64,000 nt of DNA, from contig JAVKOQ010000204.1 in the NCBI GenBank assembly GCA_031835245.1, positions 1-64,000 on the forward strand, read 5' to 3'. Shown one piece after another: positions 33,009 through 45,111 of the stretch. Source of the stretch: Balamuthia mandrillaris. Its lineage: Eukaryota > Discosea > Longamoebia > Balamuthiidae. Positions within the stretch are counted from its first letter, which is position 1; each line of letters starts with the position of its first letter. The position numbers and the translations under genes were made by a program. A model generated the notes under the pieces. That model was not told the DNA's origin and searched no databases. It saw only the letters and a list, made by a program, of their open reading frames with translations.

Positions 33009-33138
33009 CGTGTGTGTGTGCGCGTCCGTGCGTCCTTTTAGGATGCCTGTAATGCTGAGGTGCCCTTTTGGGTTTTTTTTGTTGTTTGTCCTAAAATGAA
33101 AAAAAATATATTTTTGATGTATTTTTTTTTTCCCCGAT

Positions 33139-33480
33139 GGACCAACGCGCAATGGTTCGGTTCGGTGGCGGTCCTTGTCGACACTGATTATCCGCGCTGT
33201 AAGTGGCAGGGGATCTCCGGGACGTTTTTTGCTGCGCTGCATTCCCTTGCCATTTCTTTTGAATAAATTTTAATTAAGGTGGACCTTAAAGCGAGCTGCA
33301 ATGGTGCAGCGAATGGGCAGGTGGGATGAGGGGTCAAACCGTGAATTTGTAGCGCAGCGAAAGGAAACGGCAAGGGAAAAAAGAGGAGTAACAAAGTCCC
33401 TGCGCCTTTGTGTGCCTGTTCAGCGGGGAAAATATGTGTCGACAAGGACCACCGCCGAACCCAACCAATGCGCGTTTGAA
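33139..33480. mobile_element. Foldback (MITE-like) element with ~43-bp inverted ends
   Basis: Ends 33141-33184 and 33436-33478 are reverse complements with about six mismatches; both carry TGTCGACAAGGACC. A second pair of inverted stretches lies inside (33231-33260 and 33351-33383, with GCAGCGCAGC and GCAAGGGAA parts). The ~340-bp unit encodes no protein. It lies between the start of the peptidase-like gene and the truncated GH32 gene. It could instead be a symmetric bidirectional promoter. No target-site duplication could be fixed by eye. Confidence 0.6.
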
Positions 33481-33639
33481 GATTTTTATTTAGGAAGGGT
33501 AAATGAAAGAGTGAATGAACATTCATTCATTTACCCAGGCGTTGGTACCACGACGAGGGTCGTGTTTGGTTTGCTGGCGCTGGTGCTGTTGTGCGCGGGT
33601 GGCCATGCGGGAGTGAGTACCAGTGCGATGACGGGAGAA

Positions 33640-33733
33640 GGTCGCTATGATGGTGGAGCAGCACCAACCGCGGCGTTACCGGATCCCTGGGCTCAAGCCC
33701 GACACTAGCTATGACAAAGGTCCCATTTGGACA

Positions 33734-33780
<47 letters not shown>

Positions 33781-35631
33781 CAAGAAGAAAGGAGAGAGAG
33801 ATACAGATAGAGAAGCGTGAAGGCGAGGAAGAAAAAAAGAGAGGAAGAGGAGGACAAAGAAGAGAGAAAATATGTGATGAAGAGAGGAAGGAGTAGAAGA
33901 AGCTACTGATACGCGTTATCATTAGATGGTGTATGGTCAGGTTCAGCAACCATTTTGCAAGACGGCACGCCAGCGCTATTATATACTGGATCGGTTGGTC
34001 AGCTGGAGTATCAGTGCCTTGCCCTTCCAGCAGATCCCTCCGATCCTCTTCTCACTCACTGGGTGAAGTACTCTGGCAATCCTATCCTTGCCAACCCTCC
34101 TGCTGGAATTGATCGTTTCGTATTACCACATATCTCTCCCCTCTCTCCTCCTCTCCTCCTCGTCTCCCTCGTTCATTCTTCCTCTTCTGTCTCTTCTCTT
34201 CTCTCCCCTTCCCTCTCCTTCCCCTATGTTCCTTTTACGTCATTCCTGTATTAAATGACCACGTTTAAGCAAACTACTGGCGGGATGATACTACGGCATG
34301 GAGAAGCGGAGGAGCCTGGAAAATGTTGGTAGGCGCTCGGCTCAACACCACCACTGGAGCTGCACTGCTCTATACCTCCACCGATTTCAAAAACTGGACT
34401 TATCTCCATCCCTTCTGGAGCGGAGGTACGCCTTACTATCAGTATTATGCCCGGCCTCATACTCATACGTGCTCCTCTGCGTTTGCCTATCTGATAAGAT
34501 GCGTGGGGCAATCCTCCTATATGGGAGTGTCCAGATTTCTACCCGCTAGGCGATCAGCATGTTCTGAAGTTCTCCTCTTTCTCGGCTGTTGAACGGCTTG
34601 ATTGGTGAACCATCGGTACACAACACAACGGCATCTGTTAGTTTGATACCACGATTAACGGGTGATTTCATATCACACAGGACACTATAATGAGAATAGC
34701 CAGACCTTCACCCCGACTAGCAACACCGTGTTGGTTGATTTCGGCGGATTGTATTATGCCAGCAAGACGTTCTTAGATCCTGTTCCTCGAGGAGGACGCC
34801 GTATCATCTATGGGTGGGTGTGCGAGGATGAGCCAAATGCTGCCAGTCGTGGATGGCAAGGAGTGCAAGGTTTGTATGATAAGAAGCGGTAGAAGAAATC
34901 GAAAAGTGAAAAGAACCATCAATAACATTGTAGGAACGAAGTTGCAATACGTATATTGGAATAGATGTAACTAACCAACGATCTAGCATTGCCAAGAGTT
35001 GTCACGATCAACAAAGCCCTCAACCTACTCGTCGCTGAGCCCATCCCAGAGCTTGCCAACCTACGCAACGCATCCTCCGCGCGCCACTTTGCTCATCTAG
35101 TTGTCAAACCTGGGGAAGCGGTGCCTCTCATCGGCGTACATGGCGTGCAACTGGAGATAGAGGCGGTATTCAAGGACCTTCGTGTCGATGCAAAGGCTCG
35201 TGTGGGCGTGCGAGTGCTGGAATCACACAGCGGCAAGCAGCGCAACTTCACTTCCGTCTATTACGAATTGCCGGGTCCAGGCGGCCGAACGGCCAAGCTC
35301 TGCATCGACCGCTCTCAATCGGGCACCGTAGGATCCACCAAACTTCAGTGTGGCGAGGCGCCCATCTTCAAGAGCGACCACGAGCTCAATCTCCGCATCT
35401 TCGTGGATCATTCTATGATTGAGGTACCGTCCCTTCTCGTGACTATTAACATACAGAGAACTGAATCCCTTGTGATAGGCATTTGCACACCATGGCCGCC
35501 ACAGAGGAACCAGCCGCGTGTATATCGATATGAGCCGTGAGGACGAGCTCGGGGTTTCCGTCTTCTCCGAGTCCAGTCGTGTGACCACGCAAGTCGATAC
35601 ATGGCAGCTTCTTCCTTGTTATTCTCCCTAA
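33640..35631 (+). pseudogene. GH32 (invertase/fructosidase) gene lacking its 5' part
   Basis: Exons recovered: (about 33640)-33719, 33926-34114, 34270-34425, 34499-34604, 34642-34661, 34681-34869, 34987-35423, 35479-35631; phases agree. GH32 motifs in order are [23 protein letters not shown] (the RDP stabiliser motif, here RDD), WECPDFYPLG (acid/base Glu), FGGLYYASKTFLD, RRIIYGWV, and a C-terminal beta-sandwich ending in FVDHSMIE and YIDMSRE. The first blade with the nucleophile motif (WMNDPNG) is not found between here and the neighbouring gene start at 33008, so the gene looks 5'-truncated. A signal-peptide-like run at ~33556-33610 is in another frame. The first intron contains (GA)n, the wrong strand bias for this genome. 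Exon 34642-34661 is only 20 nt. Confidence 0.7.
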
Positions 35632-36185
35632 AACGCACACCGGTGTTATTGCTTACCCTGCAATGATGGTATACCAAATGTGTAGTATATCTCCTGTTTG
35701 TACTTCTGTTTCGTTACTTATTTTTACATATCTCCCAGAGAGAAGGAGAGCGTACTCATTAACAACACCTCAACCAAGTGTCCCACAGTTGAATATGTCT
35801 TTGCCCGTGTTTGCCACAACCGGTGTTTCAGTTCAGTTCAAATAGTTTGCTTTTCCGTTGGACCGATTTGTTCAGCAACCAGTAAGGTTGACTTTTAACG
35901 GTGTGTGCAATGGGGGAAATACAGTGGGGTTTGGCCTCTGAGGAGGAATCACGATGTAAACGCTATCCTCTCCAACCGGTGTTTGCTCCGCCTCCTTCTT
36001 CGCACCATTTCCCCCGAAATTTCGTGCATTCACGAAATTCGAACGAAAAGGACGACAAAACCAGCAGGAATCCTGTCCACTGGCTGCTCAAAAAGAGCTT
36101 CAAAAAATAATTATTAATTTGAGCAAAAAAAAATCGTTCCGAAAGAAAATTATTATTCAAAAAACGTAGCAAGGAGAGAGAGAAC
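35632..36185. other. Intergenic, 5' flank of the SH3 gene
   Basis: No gene is recognised. A TTCGAACG word lies at 36038, about 150 bp before the next start codon. Confidence 0.5.
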
Positions 36186-37541
36186 ATGAAGAAAGGATGG
36201 CACAGGTTCGAGCAACGCCTGGGCGAAGGCCTTGGCTACGCCAAGAAAAGCCAAGAGGAGGACGAGGACTTCAAGAAACGCGAGGAGCTCACCATGGCCA
36301 CCAAGCACGCCACCGACAAGGTGGTGGAGGAGATCTCTCCCTCCTCCGACTCCAAGAACCCGGTCACTGGGCTGTTCGCTGGGGAGAGCAAGAAGACCAA
36401 GGAGGAGAAGGCTGGGGAGGCCTTTGTCAAGCTGGGGGCCAAGCTGAAGGAGGTGGACGAGAGGGGCTCTCCCTTTGGGGAGGGCATCGTTTCTCTGGGC
36501 AGCACGCTGCTGCAGGTGGGCGCTGAGCACCAGCAGCTGAACAGGCAGTTGTTGGAGAAGGCCGTTGGCCCCATGAGGCAATTTCAGACTGACACTCTGA
36601 AGAACGGTTTGGTGTTTGTTATTTTGTGTGATTTGAGTGTAACGTTAGTGTCGTTGCATATGATCTTCTTTGGCTTGTGCTGTGCTTCTTGTTCTTTCCT
36701 TTCTTTCTTCTCTGTTGCTTTTGTTCTTCTCTTCGTCTCCGTTATCATCTTCTTGCACTCACTCTCTTTCTTTTCCACAAACTCATTACAAAAACCAAAC
36801 CAACCTACAGTATCTCACCTACAAAAGAAATATGAGGAGCATCGTCTCGAGTACGACTCTGCCAAACGTGCCAACGACAAAAAAAGCAGCCCGAAGACCC
36901 AACAAGAGCAAGACCGAGCCAAAGAGGCCTTTGAGGCCTCCAAGAACAGCTACTATGAGGCGATGCTTCGTGTTCAGGACAGCGAGGCCGACCAGGTGAA
37001 GCAGCTGGCGGCTTATGCCGAGTGCTATGCTGAGTACTATCGTGCATGCTCTCGTTTGTTTGAAACCGTGGCCAAGGAGCTGGATTCGTTGGCTCAGCAA
37101 GCTGCGTCATCTCCTTCATCTTCTTCTCATTATCCTTCGAATACTTATTCTTCAGGAGGAGATGGCTACCCTTCTCCTCCTTCGTCATCCGCTTCTGCTT
37201 CGTACATGTCACAACCATCAGCCTCTCCCCATCCTACCTATCCATCTCCGTCTTCCTCGACTCCTTCTCCTTATTCATACCAAGGAGCACCAGCAGCACC
37301 ATCAACCACAACCCCAAGCCCAAGAGGACCACCCCCTACTCCTCCTCCACGAGCCGCTGCTGCTCCTTCTGTGCAAACGTGCACCGCCTTGTACGACTTT
37401 CAGGGACAATCCGACCAGGAGCTGAGCTTCAGGCAAGGAGATGTGATCATGGTGCTGAAGCAAGTGAATCAGGATTGGCACGAGGGCGCGCTGCAAGGAC
37501 GCGTTGGCATCTTTCCCACCTCCTACGTGCAGTTGAACTGA
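36186..37541 (+). CDS. Coiled-coil (BAR-like) protein with C-terminal SH3 domain, 2 exons, 383 aa
   Basis: Exons 36186-36606 and 36811-37541 join in phase. Residues 1-250 are Lys/Glu-rich helices in the style of BAR domains (KKGWHRFEQRLGEGLGYAKK, then YEEHRLEYDSAKRAND and RVQDSEADQVKQLAAYAECY). Then comes a Ser/Pro linker with PPPTPPPRA, and a C-terminal SH3 domain (ALYDFQGQSDQELSFRQGD, GRVGIFPTSYV). BAR-SH3 proteins bend membranes and recruit dynamin or actin regulators during endocytosis. The intron is 204 bases, a multiple of three and stop-free. If it were retained, the protein would gain a strongly hydrophobic 68-residue insert. Confidence 0.85.
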   Translation: MKKGWHRFEQRLGEGLGYAKKSQEEDEDFKKREELTMATKHATDKVVEEISPSSDSKNPVTGLFAGESKKTKEEKAGEAFVKLGAKLKEVDERGSPFGEGIVSLGSTLLQVGAEHQQLNRQLLEKAVGPMRQFQTDTLKNGLVFVILCDLSVTLVSLHMIFFGLCCASCSFLSFFSVAFVLLFVSVIIFLHSLSFFSTNSLQKPNQPTVSHLQKKYEEHRLEYDSAKRANDKKSSPKTQQEQDRAKEAFEASKNSYYEAMLRVQDSEADQVKQLAAYAECYAEYYRACSRLFETVAKELDSLAQQAASSPSSSSHYPSNTYSSGGDGYPSPPSSSASASYMSQPSASPHPTYPSPSSSTPSPYSYQGAPAAPSTTTPSPRGPPPTPPPRAAAAPSVQTCTALYDFQGQSDQELSFRQGDVIMVLKQVNQDWHEGALQGRVGIFPTSYVQLN

Positions 37542-37819
37542 TCTGCAAGCCACCAAATTGCACCGGAAATTCGCCGCAATCCTTTTCTTTGTACATTCCG
37601 TGTCGTCGTGGAAATAACTGCATTTCATGTCGTCATGAAAATATCTAGGATAACTATTAGGTTGGTGGACACAAGGCGACTTTTTACCATAAAAAGAGAA
37701 CGTTTATGTGAAATCACAAAATATAAAAAAAGCGTTACCGACTCATACAGAAGAAGACGAGGTTACCGGTCGTTCTTCTTCTTCTTAGTAACAAACAACC
37801 ACTTCTGAGCGTTTTCGTT

Positions 37820-39632
37820 ATGACCTCCACGTCCTTTGAGAATGCAACCACAGCAATAGAAAAAGAACCCACACCCACACCACCAACAAACTTCACTTCT
37901 TCTCCTGTGGAGCATGACCTCGACAAAGCAGCCGGCATCGCCATGGGGGAGTCTCCTTCTCCTGGCCGAACCATCGACTACAGCCATACCAAAAAAGAAC
38001 GACGTAACAACAAAAGAACCAACCACAGCGCCAAATTGGGGACTTCTCTTCCCTCCGACTCGTTTCTCCGTGCCGATGTGGACTCCTCCACAACCGAGGA
38101 TGAAGAAGATGAAGGAGAAGAAGAACAGGAGGAGGTGGAAGAGGAGGAAGGGAGAGGAGACAGTGACTCAGCATTGGCCTCCGAGGAAGAGGAAGAAGAA
38201 GTGGTGAACGAAGAAGAAGCCACAACAGAAACAAGTTTGACAGCCTCCACGAAGCGAAGAGTTTGGCGGCGCTCTCTTCCTTCCTCTCTCATCCTTCGTG
38301 CCAAAGGCAAACGACAGAACCACAAAGAGAAGAAGAAGGAGCGAAAGAAGGAGAAGCAGCAACAGAGAAACAAGAACAAGAGCAAACAGGCCTCCCCTTC
38401 TTCTCCTTCCACTGCCATCACTATGGGAGGAGAAAGAGAAGGATATGAAGGAGCAGGAGGAGTTACGACGGTGACACCTCGTTCTCCTCGCAACAGCGCT
38501 CCCGCCTCCCTTCCAAGTCCTTCTGCCAAAGCGCGGGAGATTTCACCTCGCTCTTCGTCCAAGCGAGCAAAGTCTCCTCGTGCTCCTTCTCCGCAGGCTC
38601 AAGAAAAGACAAAGAAAGAGAAAGGAACAAAACACAGCAACAAACAACAGAACGGGTGGACAACAATGTCTCAAAACGAAGGACCTCAACCACCACCAAA
38701 AGCCACAGCAGACCAGAAGCACAAACACCACAACCACAATGGCAACAACCAAAACGACGTGCAACAGCACTTGCACTTGCTGTTGGGCATTCGAAAGGAC
38801 TCCACTACCTCCATTACGAGTTTCGATGGAACGACCAGCGAGTGGGAGAGCGAGCTCAGCGACTGCGATGAAGACTTTTTCCTCTACACCCCCAAAGGCA
38901 CTCTTGGCGCTAGCTCAGGCGCCCAACTGATTGCTCAACAAAGCAACAGCAGAAAGAATACTTCTTCTGCTCCTTCTTTACAACCATCTGTCGAACAGCT
39001 CTTTGATAAGTCTGCTTCTCCTCCGTCTTCGTCTTCCACTTCCCGTCCTGCTGCGAAATCGTTTCGGGATAGAAAAACGGTGACGAAGCAGTGCAGAGCG
39101 GAGCATGGGGACGGCTATACTCGGTTTACTTGTACTATAGAGGATCGGCCGCAAGGATGGCGCATTGGCGATGTTGTAACAATACAAGGTTACTTTCTTG
39201 CCCTGCTTTCTTTCCTACTTTCATTTTTGTTCTTTGCTCTGTCTCACCTTTCTTTCTTTGCCAACAGTGGATGTAGATGAGAGAGCAGGAAAGAAAGTCA
39301 AATCCATGCGCGTGCATATTGAAGAGAAACACCGCCACCCACCGCACCAAAATCTAAAATCCTCCTCTTCCTCCTCTTCTTTTTCTTCCTCCTCCTCCTC
39401 TCTCGTCACCAAAACCAAAGCAAAAGAGTTTGATGAGGGCTTTCCGTTGGCGGCCTACACCGACCACAGCTTCACAAAGATGTACACTATTCCCGAGAAT
39501 CAGGGCCTTCATGCGAGCAACAACAACAAGAAAGTGCAGCATGAGCTCGTGGTGGCCTTTACCTTGCCCAAGAGTCTCATGCAAAACGTGGTCACTTGGG
39601 TGAGCTTTCCTTTGAAGATCGTTTCCTCTTAA
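37820..39632 (+). CDS. Arrestin-like C-terminal domain protein with long disordered N-terminus, 2 exons, 577 aa
   Basis: Exons 37820-39188 and 39268-39632 join in phase. The first ~330 residues are disordered: Ser/Pro, acidic and Lys-rich stretches. From ~residue 420 the chain looks folded: TKQCRAEHGDGYTRFTC, then GDVVTIQVDVDERAGKKVKS and MRVHIEEK. This resembles the second domain of arrestins (a GExIxVxVxVxN pattern followed by KKIKVxLxQ). It ends in HELVVAFTLP and VSFPLKIV strands. A scaffold or trafficking adaptor role is inferred from the fold only. Only one arrestin domain is visible, so the match is partial. Confidence 0.6.
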
Positions 39633-39829
39633 TCATAACGAGTAAATATATTTAAAATAAAATAAAATAAAATAAAAAAAGAAAAAAATGTTAAAAATTA
39701 GTAGACTAACATCTGGCGTTGAACCGACGTCCAGGCGACCCATCTTGAAATACCAAAAAAAGGAATTTACCGATATCGATAAATTTCTATTTTCAAAGAA
39801 ACTGCTTCTTGCATCTAAAAGCTGTAATC

Positions 39830-41109
39830 ATGCCCGAAAGCAACGGACCGAGACCGGAACAAAGAGGCAAGACCTGCACGACAAGCAGACCGATGGGCAC
39901 CACCCGCAACCATCGGATGTTGCGGGCCGCTTTGATCGTTTGCTTCTCATTTTTCATAACCCTTGCTTTCTTTGCTCTCTTTGCAAAGCCATCGCCAGAT
40001 GGGCAGAAGATAGCAACTTCTCGCTCTCTCCTCTCCCCCGAAAACGTAGTTGACCCCCACCTCGCAGAAACTTGCGCCAGCAGCATACCAAAGTTTATAA
40101 TATATTCCATGCAACGTAGCGGCTCAATCTTTCTTTCTGCGGTTTGCATCTTTTTGTTATTGCAGGACAATAAGAGGAGAGACAGAGAGCAAGAACCAAA
40201 AGAAAGAATGAAATGGCAATTCCGTTCTAACACAACATTGAAACTTTACGCATAGGTTCTTGAACAGATTCTTTCTGTCAACATGGGCTACGAAGTGTTT
40301 CGCGAGTCTAGGCCGGTAAAATCGCCCTCTCTCACGGAGAGCATCCTGAAGCAGGCGGAGAAAAATGGGCTTAACGGTTATTTGATTCAAGTAGGTTCAT
40401 CTTTCCAAAACGTTGCGTCCGCAAGGTCTTTAATCTGTTCTGGTATCCTTCGTTTTAAAACTAGCATCAGGACGTAAAGGATCAGGAGTGGTTATTGCCG
40501 ATGCTAAAAGCATCAAACGCTTCAGTTATCTTTCTAAAGAGATTAGACCTCTTAGCCGCTTTTCTTTCCTGGGAAACTCAAAGGGCACACAAACGTGTCC
40601 AAGAATGGCACTGTACAACCACTGAATGTCTTGAGCGGTTCGACAAGCTTACCATTCGACCAAAGATGCATGTTGTCCAAAGGTACCTTGCAAAACGTGA
40701 AAATGACATTCTGAAACAAGAGAGACTATTAACTCAGGTGAGTATCACTGACTTGCTGACCCTTTCTACTTGACATCTTTCCTTCTGCTTCTATCTCCGC
40801 TTAATCGTCCTCTTCGTTCTCCTGCTTCGCCATCTTCTCTCCTTTCGGTAGTTTCCGCTTATTCTGCTTGTTTAGTTAGGTTTTCGGTATCATACCCTGA
40901 CGTATGAAGACCTCACCTCAAATGTGCAAGTTGAAGCCTGCAAGATAATCCAGTTTTTAGGTTGTGACTGTGCCGTCATTGGAGACACCGGTGTTTATAC
41001 GTCTTTGCTAAAGGTACATACCAAGCCCAAGTCTTCATACTTCCAGAACTGGGAGGAAATTGTTCAGCTGTTGAAAGATACGCCTTATGCATGGATGTTA
41101 AACGCATAA
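39830..41109 (+). CDS. Golgi-type sulfotransferase-like type II membrane protein, 4 exons, 315 aa
   Basis: Exons 39830-40141, 40256-40390, 40471-40737 and 40876-41109 join in phase. Residues ~30-52 are a signal anchor (LIVCFSFFITLAFFALF). The catalytic part begins with SMQRSGSIFLSAVLEQIL, matching the 5'-phosphosulfate loop of PAPS-dependent sulfotransferases. FLKRLDLLAAFLSWET matches the 3'-phosphate binding segment, and HTLTYEDLTSNVQVEACKII the conserved C-terminal part. It probably transfers sulfate to glycans or proteins in the Golgi lumen; the acceptor is unknown. Confidence 0.75.
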
Positions 41110-41219
41110 CGATTTTCAACCGTTGTTGTTTTGTTCAATAAAACAAGAAGCAGTAAGCAAACGATTCGTTCATAACCTGTACAAAAATAAAAAATACCAA
41201 CAAAGTAATCACTAGTTCG

Positions 41220-44200
41220 TCAAGAAGAGATCTCTTGGGTGCTTTCGCTTTCCTCTTGTTCGCTTCGGCTCTCGTCATCATAACTCTCGCTTTCTTTCTC
41301 ACTAGTTACAACAGCCTCCTTGGAGGACACTTCCTCCTCACTCTCGCTTTCTTCCTCACTGGTTGCACCAGTCTCCTTAGCTTTATCTTGTCCTTGATGC
41401 AACTCTTCTGTAGAGCCCTCTTCTTCGAGGCTCGAAGCAGCTGCTGGGACAATGCTTTCCATTTCCATTGCCTCCTCCTCCTTCTTGGCCAATGTCGCCC
41501 TTTTTGCTCGCAGCTCGCTCTTCCTCAACCTTGCTTTTGTGTCCTTTCTCTTCTTCTTCCTGTCCTGCTGGGCGATCCAAAGATTGTGCAGCAGCCGCCG
41601 CAGCACCTTGTATATCTCTGACAAGATCACAAACAGCACCACAGAACCCGCACCCAAGGCCCATCCTCTCCACCCAGGATCTTCCTGCCGAAAGATGACG
41701 TTGTTGATGCCAGGAATGTAGACAGAGAGCACCACCGAGACGGAACCCAAAATGAATGTCAAGTGGAAGGGCCAGCATTGAATGAGGAAGGTGTGATCGA
41801 AGGATGAGCTCTTCAAGCGGCGACAATTGTACCCGTGGTAAAGAAGCATGCCGGTGAGCGAGATGAAGGCGGTGGCTTGAGATTGTTTGACAGTGAAGTC
41901 CCAGACAATGTTCATGACAATGAAGCTGGTGAGAGAGAGAGCACCCATGATGATGCCGTAGATGAAGATGTCAGCGATGGTGCCAATGGTGAATGTGGGC
42001 TCTCCGATGGGTCGCTTCTTCCTGTCCATCAAGTCTGGTGTGGCTGGTTCAACTCCCAAAAGCATTGCTGGTGGTGGACCTTTTTTAAATTGTCGTTCAA
42101 AAATATGCAGAAAGCAGGCAATGTGAGACGAGCAAACGAGGGAGCGAGAGAACGAGAGAGAGAGAGAGAGAGGGTGTCTTACTCGATACGAGATTGAGCC
42201 AAAGAATTTGCAAAGAGGTCATTGGGGGATAAAGCCCAGAAACAATGCCGATGATCATGACAATGGTTTCTGCCACGTTGCTGGAAAGAAGATGGACGAG
42301 GAACTTTCGGATGTTGGCAAACGTTCTTCTACCTTCCGCAATAGCTCGGGCAATAGTACAAAAGTCGTCATCTAGAAGAATAATATCGGAAGCTTCTTTG
42401 GTTACATCTGTTCCAGCAATACCTATAGACGAAACAGAAAAGTAAAAGTTAGAACCACGTCAAAAAAAACAAAGAAAATAAAAAGGGAAAAACAAACCCA
42501 TGGCAATTCCAATGTCAGCAGCAGAGATTGCAGGACTGTCATTGACACCATCTCCTGTCATCGCCACCACTTTGCCTCCACGATGCAGCTGCTTCACCAT
42601 CTTCACCTTGCTCTCCGGGCTGCACCTCGCGATCACCAACGGCAGCTCATCCAGCTCATCCAGCTCTTCCTCCGACATCCTGTCAAAGACGGTGGAGGTC
42701 ATGGCAAGGCCTCTCCCCTCCTCTTCCTCTGTGATGATGCCGATCTGCTTGGCAATGGCCAGAGCGGTGGACAAGTGGTCCCCTGTCAGCATTCTCACGA
42801 TGATCCCTGCTTTGTGACACGTGGCAACTGCCTCCTTCACCCCCTTTCTCGGTGGATCCTGAATACCGACCAGACCCACAAAGGTCAGGTTCTGCTCCAC
42901 GTCCTCTCTGTTGAGCTGTGGATCCTCTTCGTCCTCATAGTCTTCATACTCATCCGTCATCTCGCGGTAGGCCAAAGCCAAGACACGAAGGCCTTGGTTG
43001 GCCAGCTGCTCGTTCATGGCTTTGATGCGTTCCAGCTCCTCATCTCCAAACTCGCTGCTCACCCCTCCATCCTCCATCATGGCCGTGCACCTTGGCAAGA
43101 GGCGCTCGGGAGCTCCCTTGGTGAAGAGGAAGACGGACTTGTCCTCCTTTCGCTGGTGGATGACGCTCATTCTCTTGATGGTGCTGTCAAAGGGGAACTC
43201 TTGCAGGTTGTGCCACTCCTCCTTGAGAAGCTGCCGTGAGTAACCCAGTTTGGCTGAGAGCACCACCAGAGCCGCCTCCGTGGGAGAGCCTAAGGCTACC
43301 CACTCCTCGACTTCCTCTCCGCTTTCTGTTAGTTGAGCTTTTTCTTGGTTTGCGGCGGTCTTCTTGTGGTCGTCGTGTTGCTTGGTGCCTTTGCCACACC
43401 AAGTCCAGGGCTTCCACCATCTCTTGCTGGAGACATGTTTGTCAGCAACCTCCTTGACATTCCTCTTGATATCAGAGGCGTTGCACAGAGAGCAGACGAG
43501 CAGGGCGAGATGAAGGTGATGGTCTTTGTCCTCGATTTCCGTCATGGAGGCTACCACTGGTGTTGGTGAGGCTCCTTCTTCCTCCTCTTCTCCTTCTTCC
43601 TTGGGCTTGATGAAGACATTGCCGCTGTTTGGGTTGAAGCCCTCACCGTCGATGATGAAGGACTTTTCTGGGAGCCATAACTCCGTGGCCATCATTTTGC
43701 CTTGGGTGAGAGTGCCGGTCTTATCCGAGCAAACATCTGTGACATTGCCCAGTTGTTCCAAGGATTTCATCTTCCGCACCAACGCCTTCTGTTCTGCCAT
43801 TCCTTTCACTCCAAGACTCAACACCACCGTGATCACTGCCACCAAAGCCTCCGGCAGGAGCGCCACCGATGTGGCCACGGCCACGGTGAGGCCTTTGGGA
43901 TAAAGCTCCTCTGTATCGTGCACCCACAGGAACAGAAGCACCGTGCCAATGCAAGCGACAGCAGCACAGGCCAACAGAATGCCCAACCTTGTCATCCTTT
44001 TCTGTTGTTATAGTTGTGAGATATTATCATGGGGGCAGGGAGAGAGGAGAAGAAAGAGGAGAAAGAAACCTCAAGGCTGGTGGTTTGCTTCTTGGCGTTG
44101 GCCACTGCGTGGGCGATCTGCCCAAGTTCCGTGCGGGAGCCGGTCATGATGACAATGCCTTTGCCCTTGCCCTTGGTGACCAGAGTGCTCATGAAGGCCA

Positions 44201-45111
44201 TGTTCTTGCGGTCGCCGAGGGGGCATTCCTTGTTGTCGATGGCATCGACCTTCTTCTCGATGGGCACACTCTCTCCCGTCAAAACGCCTTCCTCGCAATC
44301 CAGGTTCACCGCCTCGCATACTCGAACGTCTGTTTTTTTTTTTTGGCATCAAACGAGTCAATTTTTCTGTAAATAGAAAAAAAACCAACAATAATTCCGA
44401 TATAACGTAATAAATGGAAAATAATACGATATGTATAGATAAATATTGAAAAGTTTGCAGATTATCCACAATCGACGCGAGAAGACAGAGCAGAGAAATA
44501 AAAAAAAAACAAACCTGCGGGGACTTTGTCGCCTTGGGTGAGGAGGACCACGTCCCCAGGCACCAACTCGGAGGCGGAGACCTCCAGCTCGACGCCATCC
44601 CGCAGCACCATGGCGGATGGCGCGGACAAGCTCTTCAGCGCTTCCACGCTCTTTTCTGACTTGTATTCTGCATGATGGGTTGGGAGGGGAAAAAAAAAAA
44701 GAAAACAAAAGTGAGAGAGAGCCCTTTTACTAAAAAGCTAAAAAGAGAAGGAGAAGAGGAGAACAAACCTTGCATGACTCCAATGATCACGTCAGCAACC
44801 ATGATGAAAGCAATGACAGTGGAGTCGATGGGTTGCAAGGTGGCGATGGTGAGGGAGAGAGCCACCAGCAGCACCCCCATCATGAAGTTAAATGTGTGGT
44901 GGAAGAGGAGCTTCCAGAGCTTGACCCCTCCTTCCTGCTTAAGCTGGTTAGGACCCCATTCTTCCGTGCGTTGCTTCACTTGCTCTGGGTTGAGGCCAAC
45001 ATCGGTGTCAACAGAAAAAAACTCCGCGAGTTGTCCTGTGGACAAGGTGTGTGCAAAGAGGTACTCGTTGGCAAGCCCGTCTCGAGGATTTACGACCTCC
45101 CCTGCACCCAT
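41220..45111 (-). CDS. Type IID (ENA-like) P-type cation ATPase, 6 exons, 1119 aa
   Basis: Exons: 44769-45111, 44515-44667, 44070-44329, 42498-44001, 42183-42422, 41220-42079. Family motifs are all present: GVLTGESVP (actuator), SDKTGTLTQGKM (phosphorylated Asp), FTKGAPERLL (ATP site), MLTGDH and AMTGDGVNDSPA. The membrane part after the P domain (SSNVAETIVMII, LWLNLVSSPPPAMLLG and PATPDLMDRKKRP) resembles fungal and protist ENA pumps more than SERCA or PMCA. ENA pumps expel Na+ or K+. The M4 site reads LPEAL. The C-terminal ~130 residues are a basic coiled stretch and then a long acidic Glu/Ser tail, probably regulatory. It sits in the plasma membrane by analogy. Confidence 0.88.

Noticed and set aside
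33301-33708. Secreted protein with signal-like segment before the GH32 exons
   Set aside because: The frame does not join the GH32 exons and overlaps the foldback element. The hydrophobic run appears incidental.
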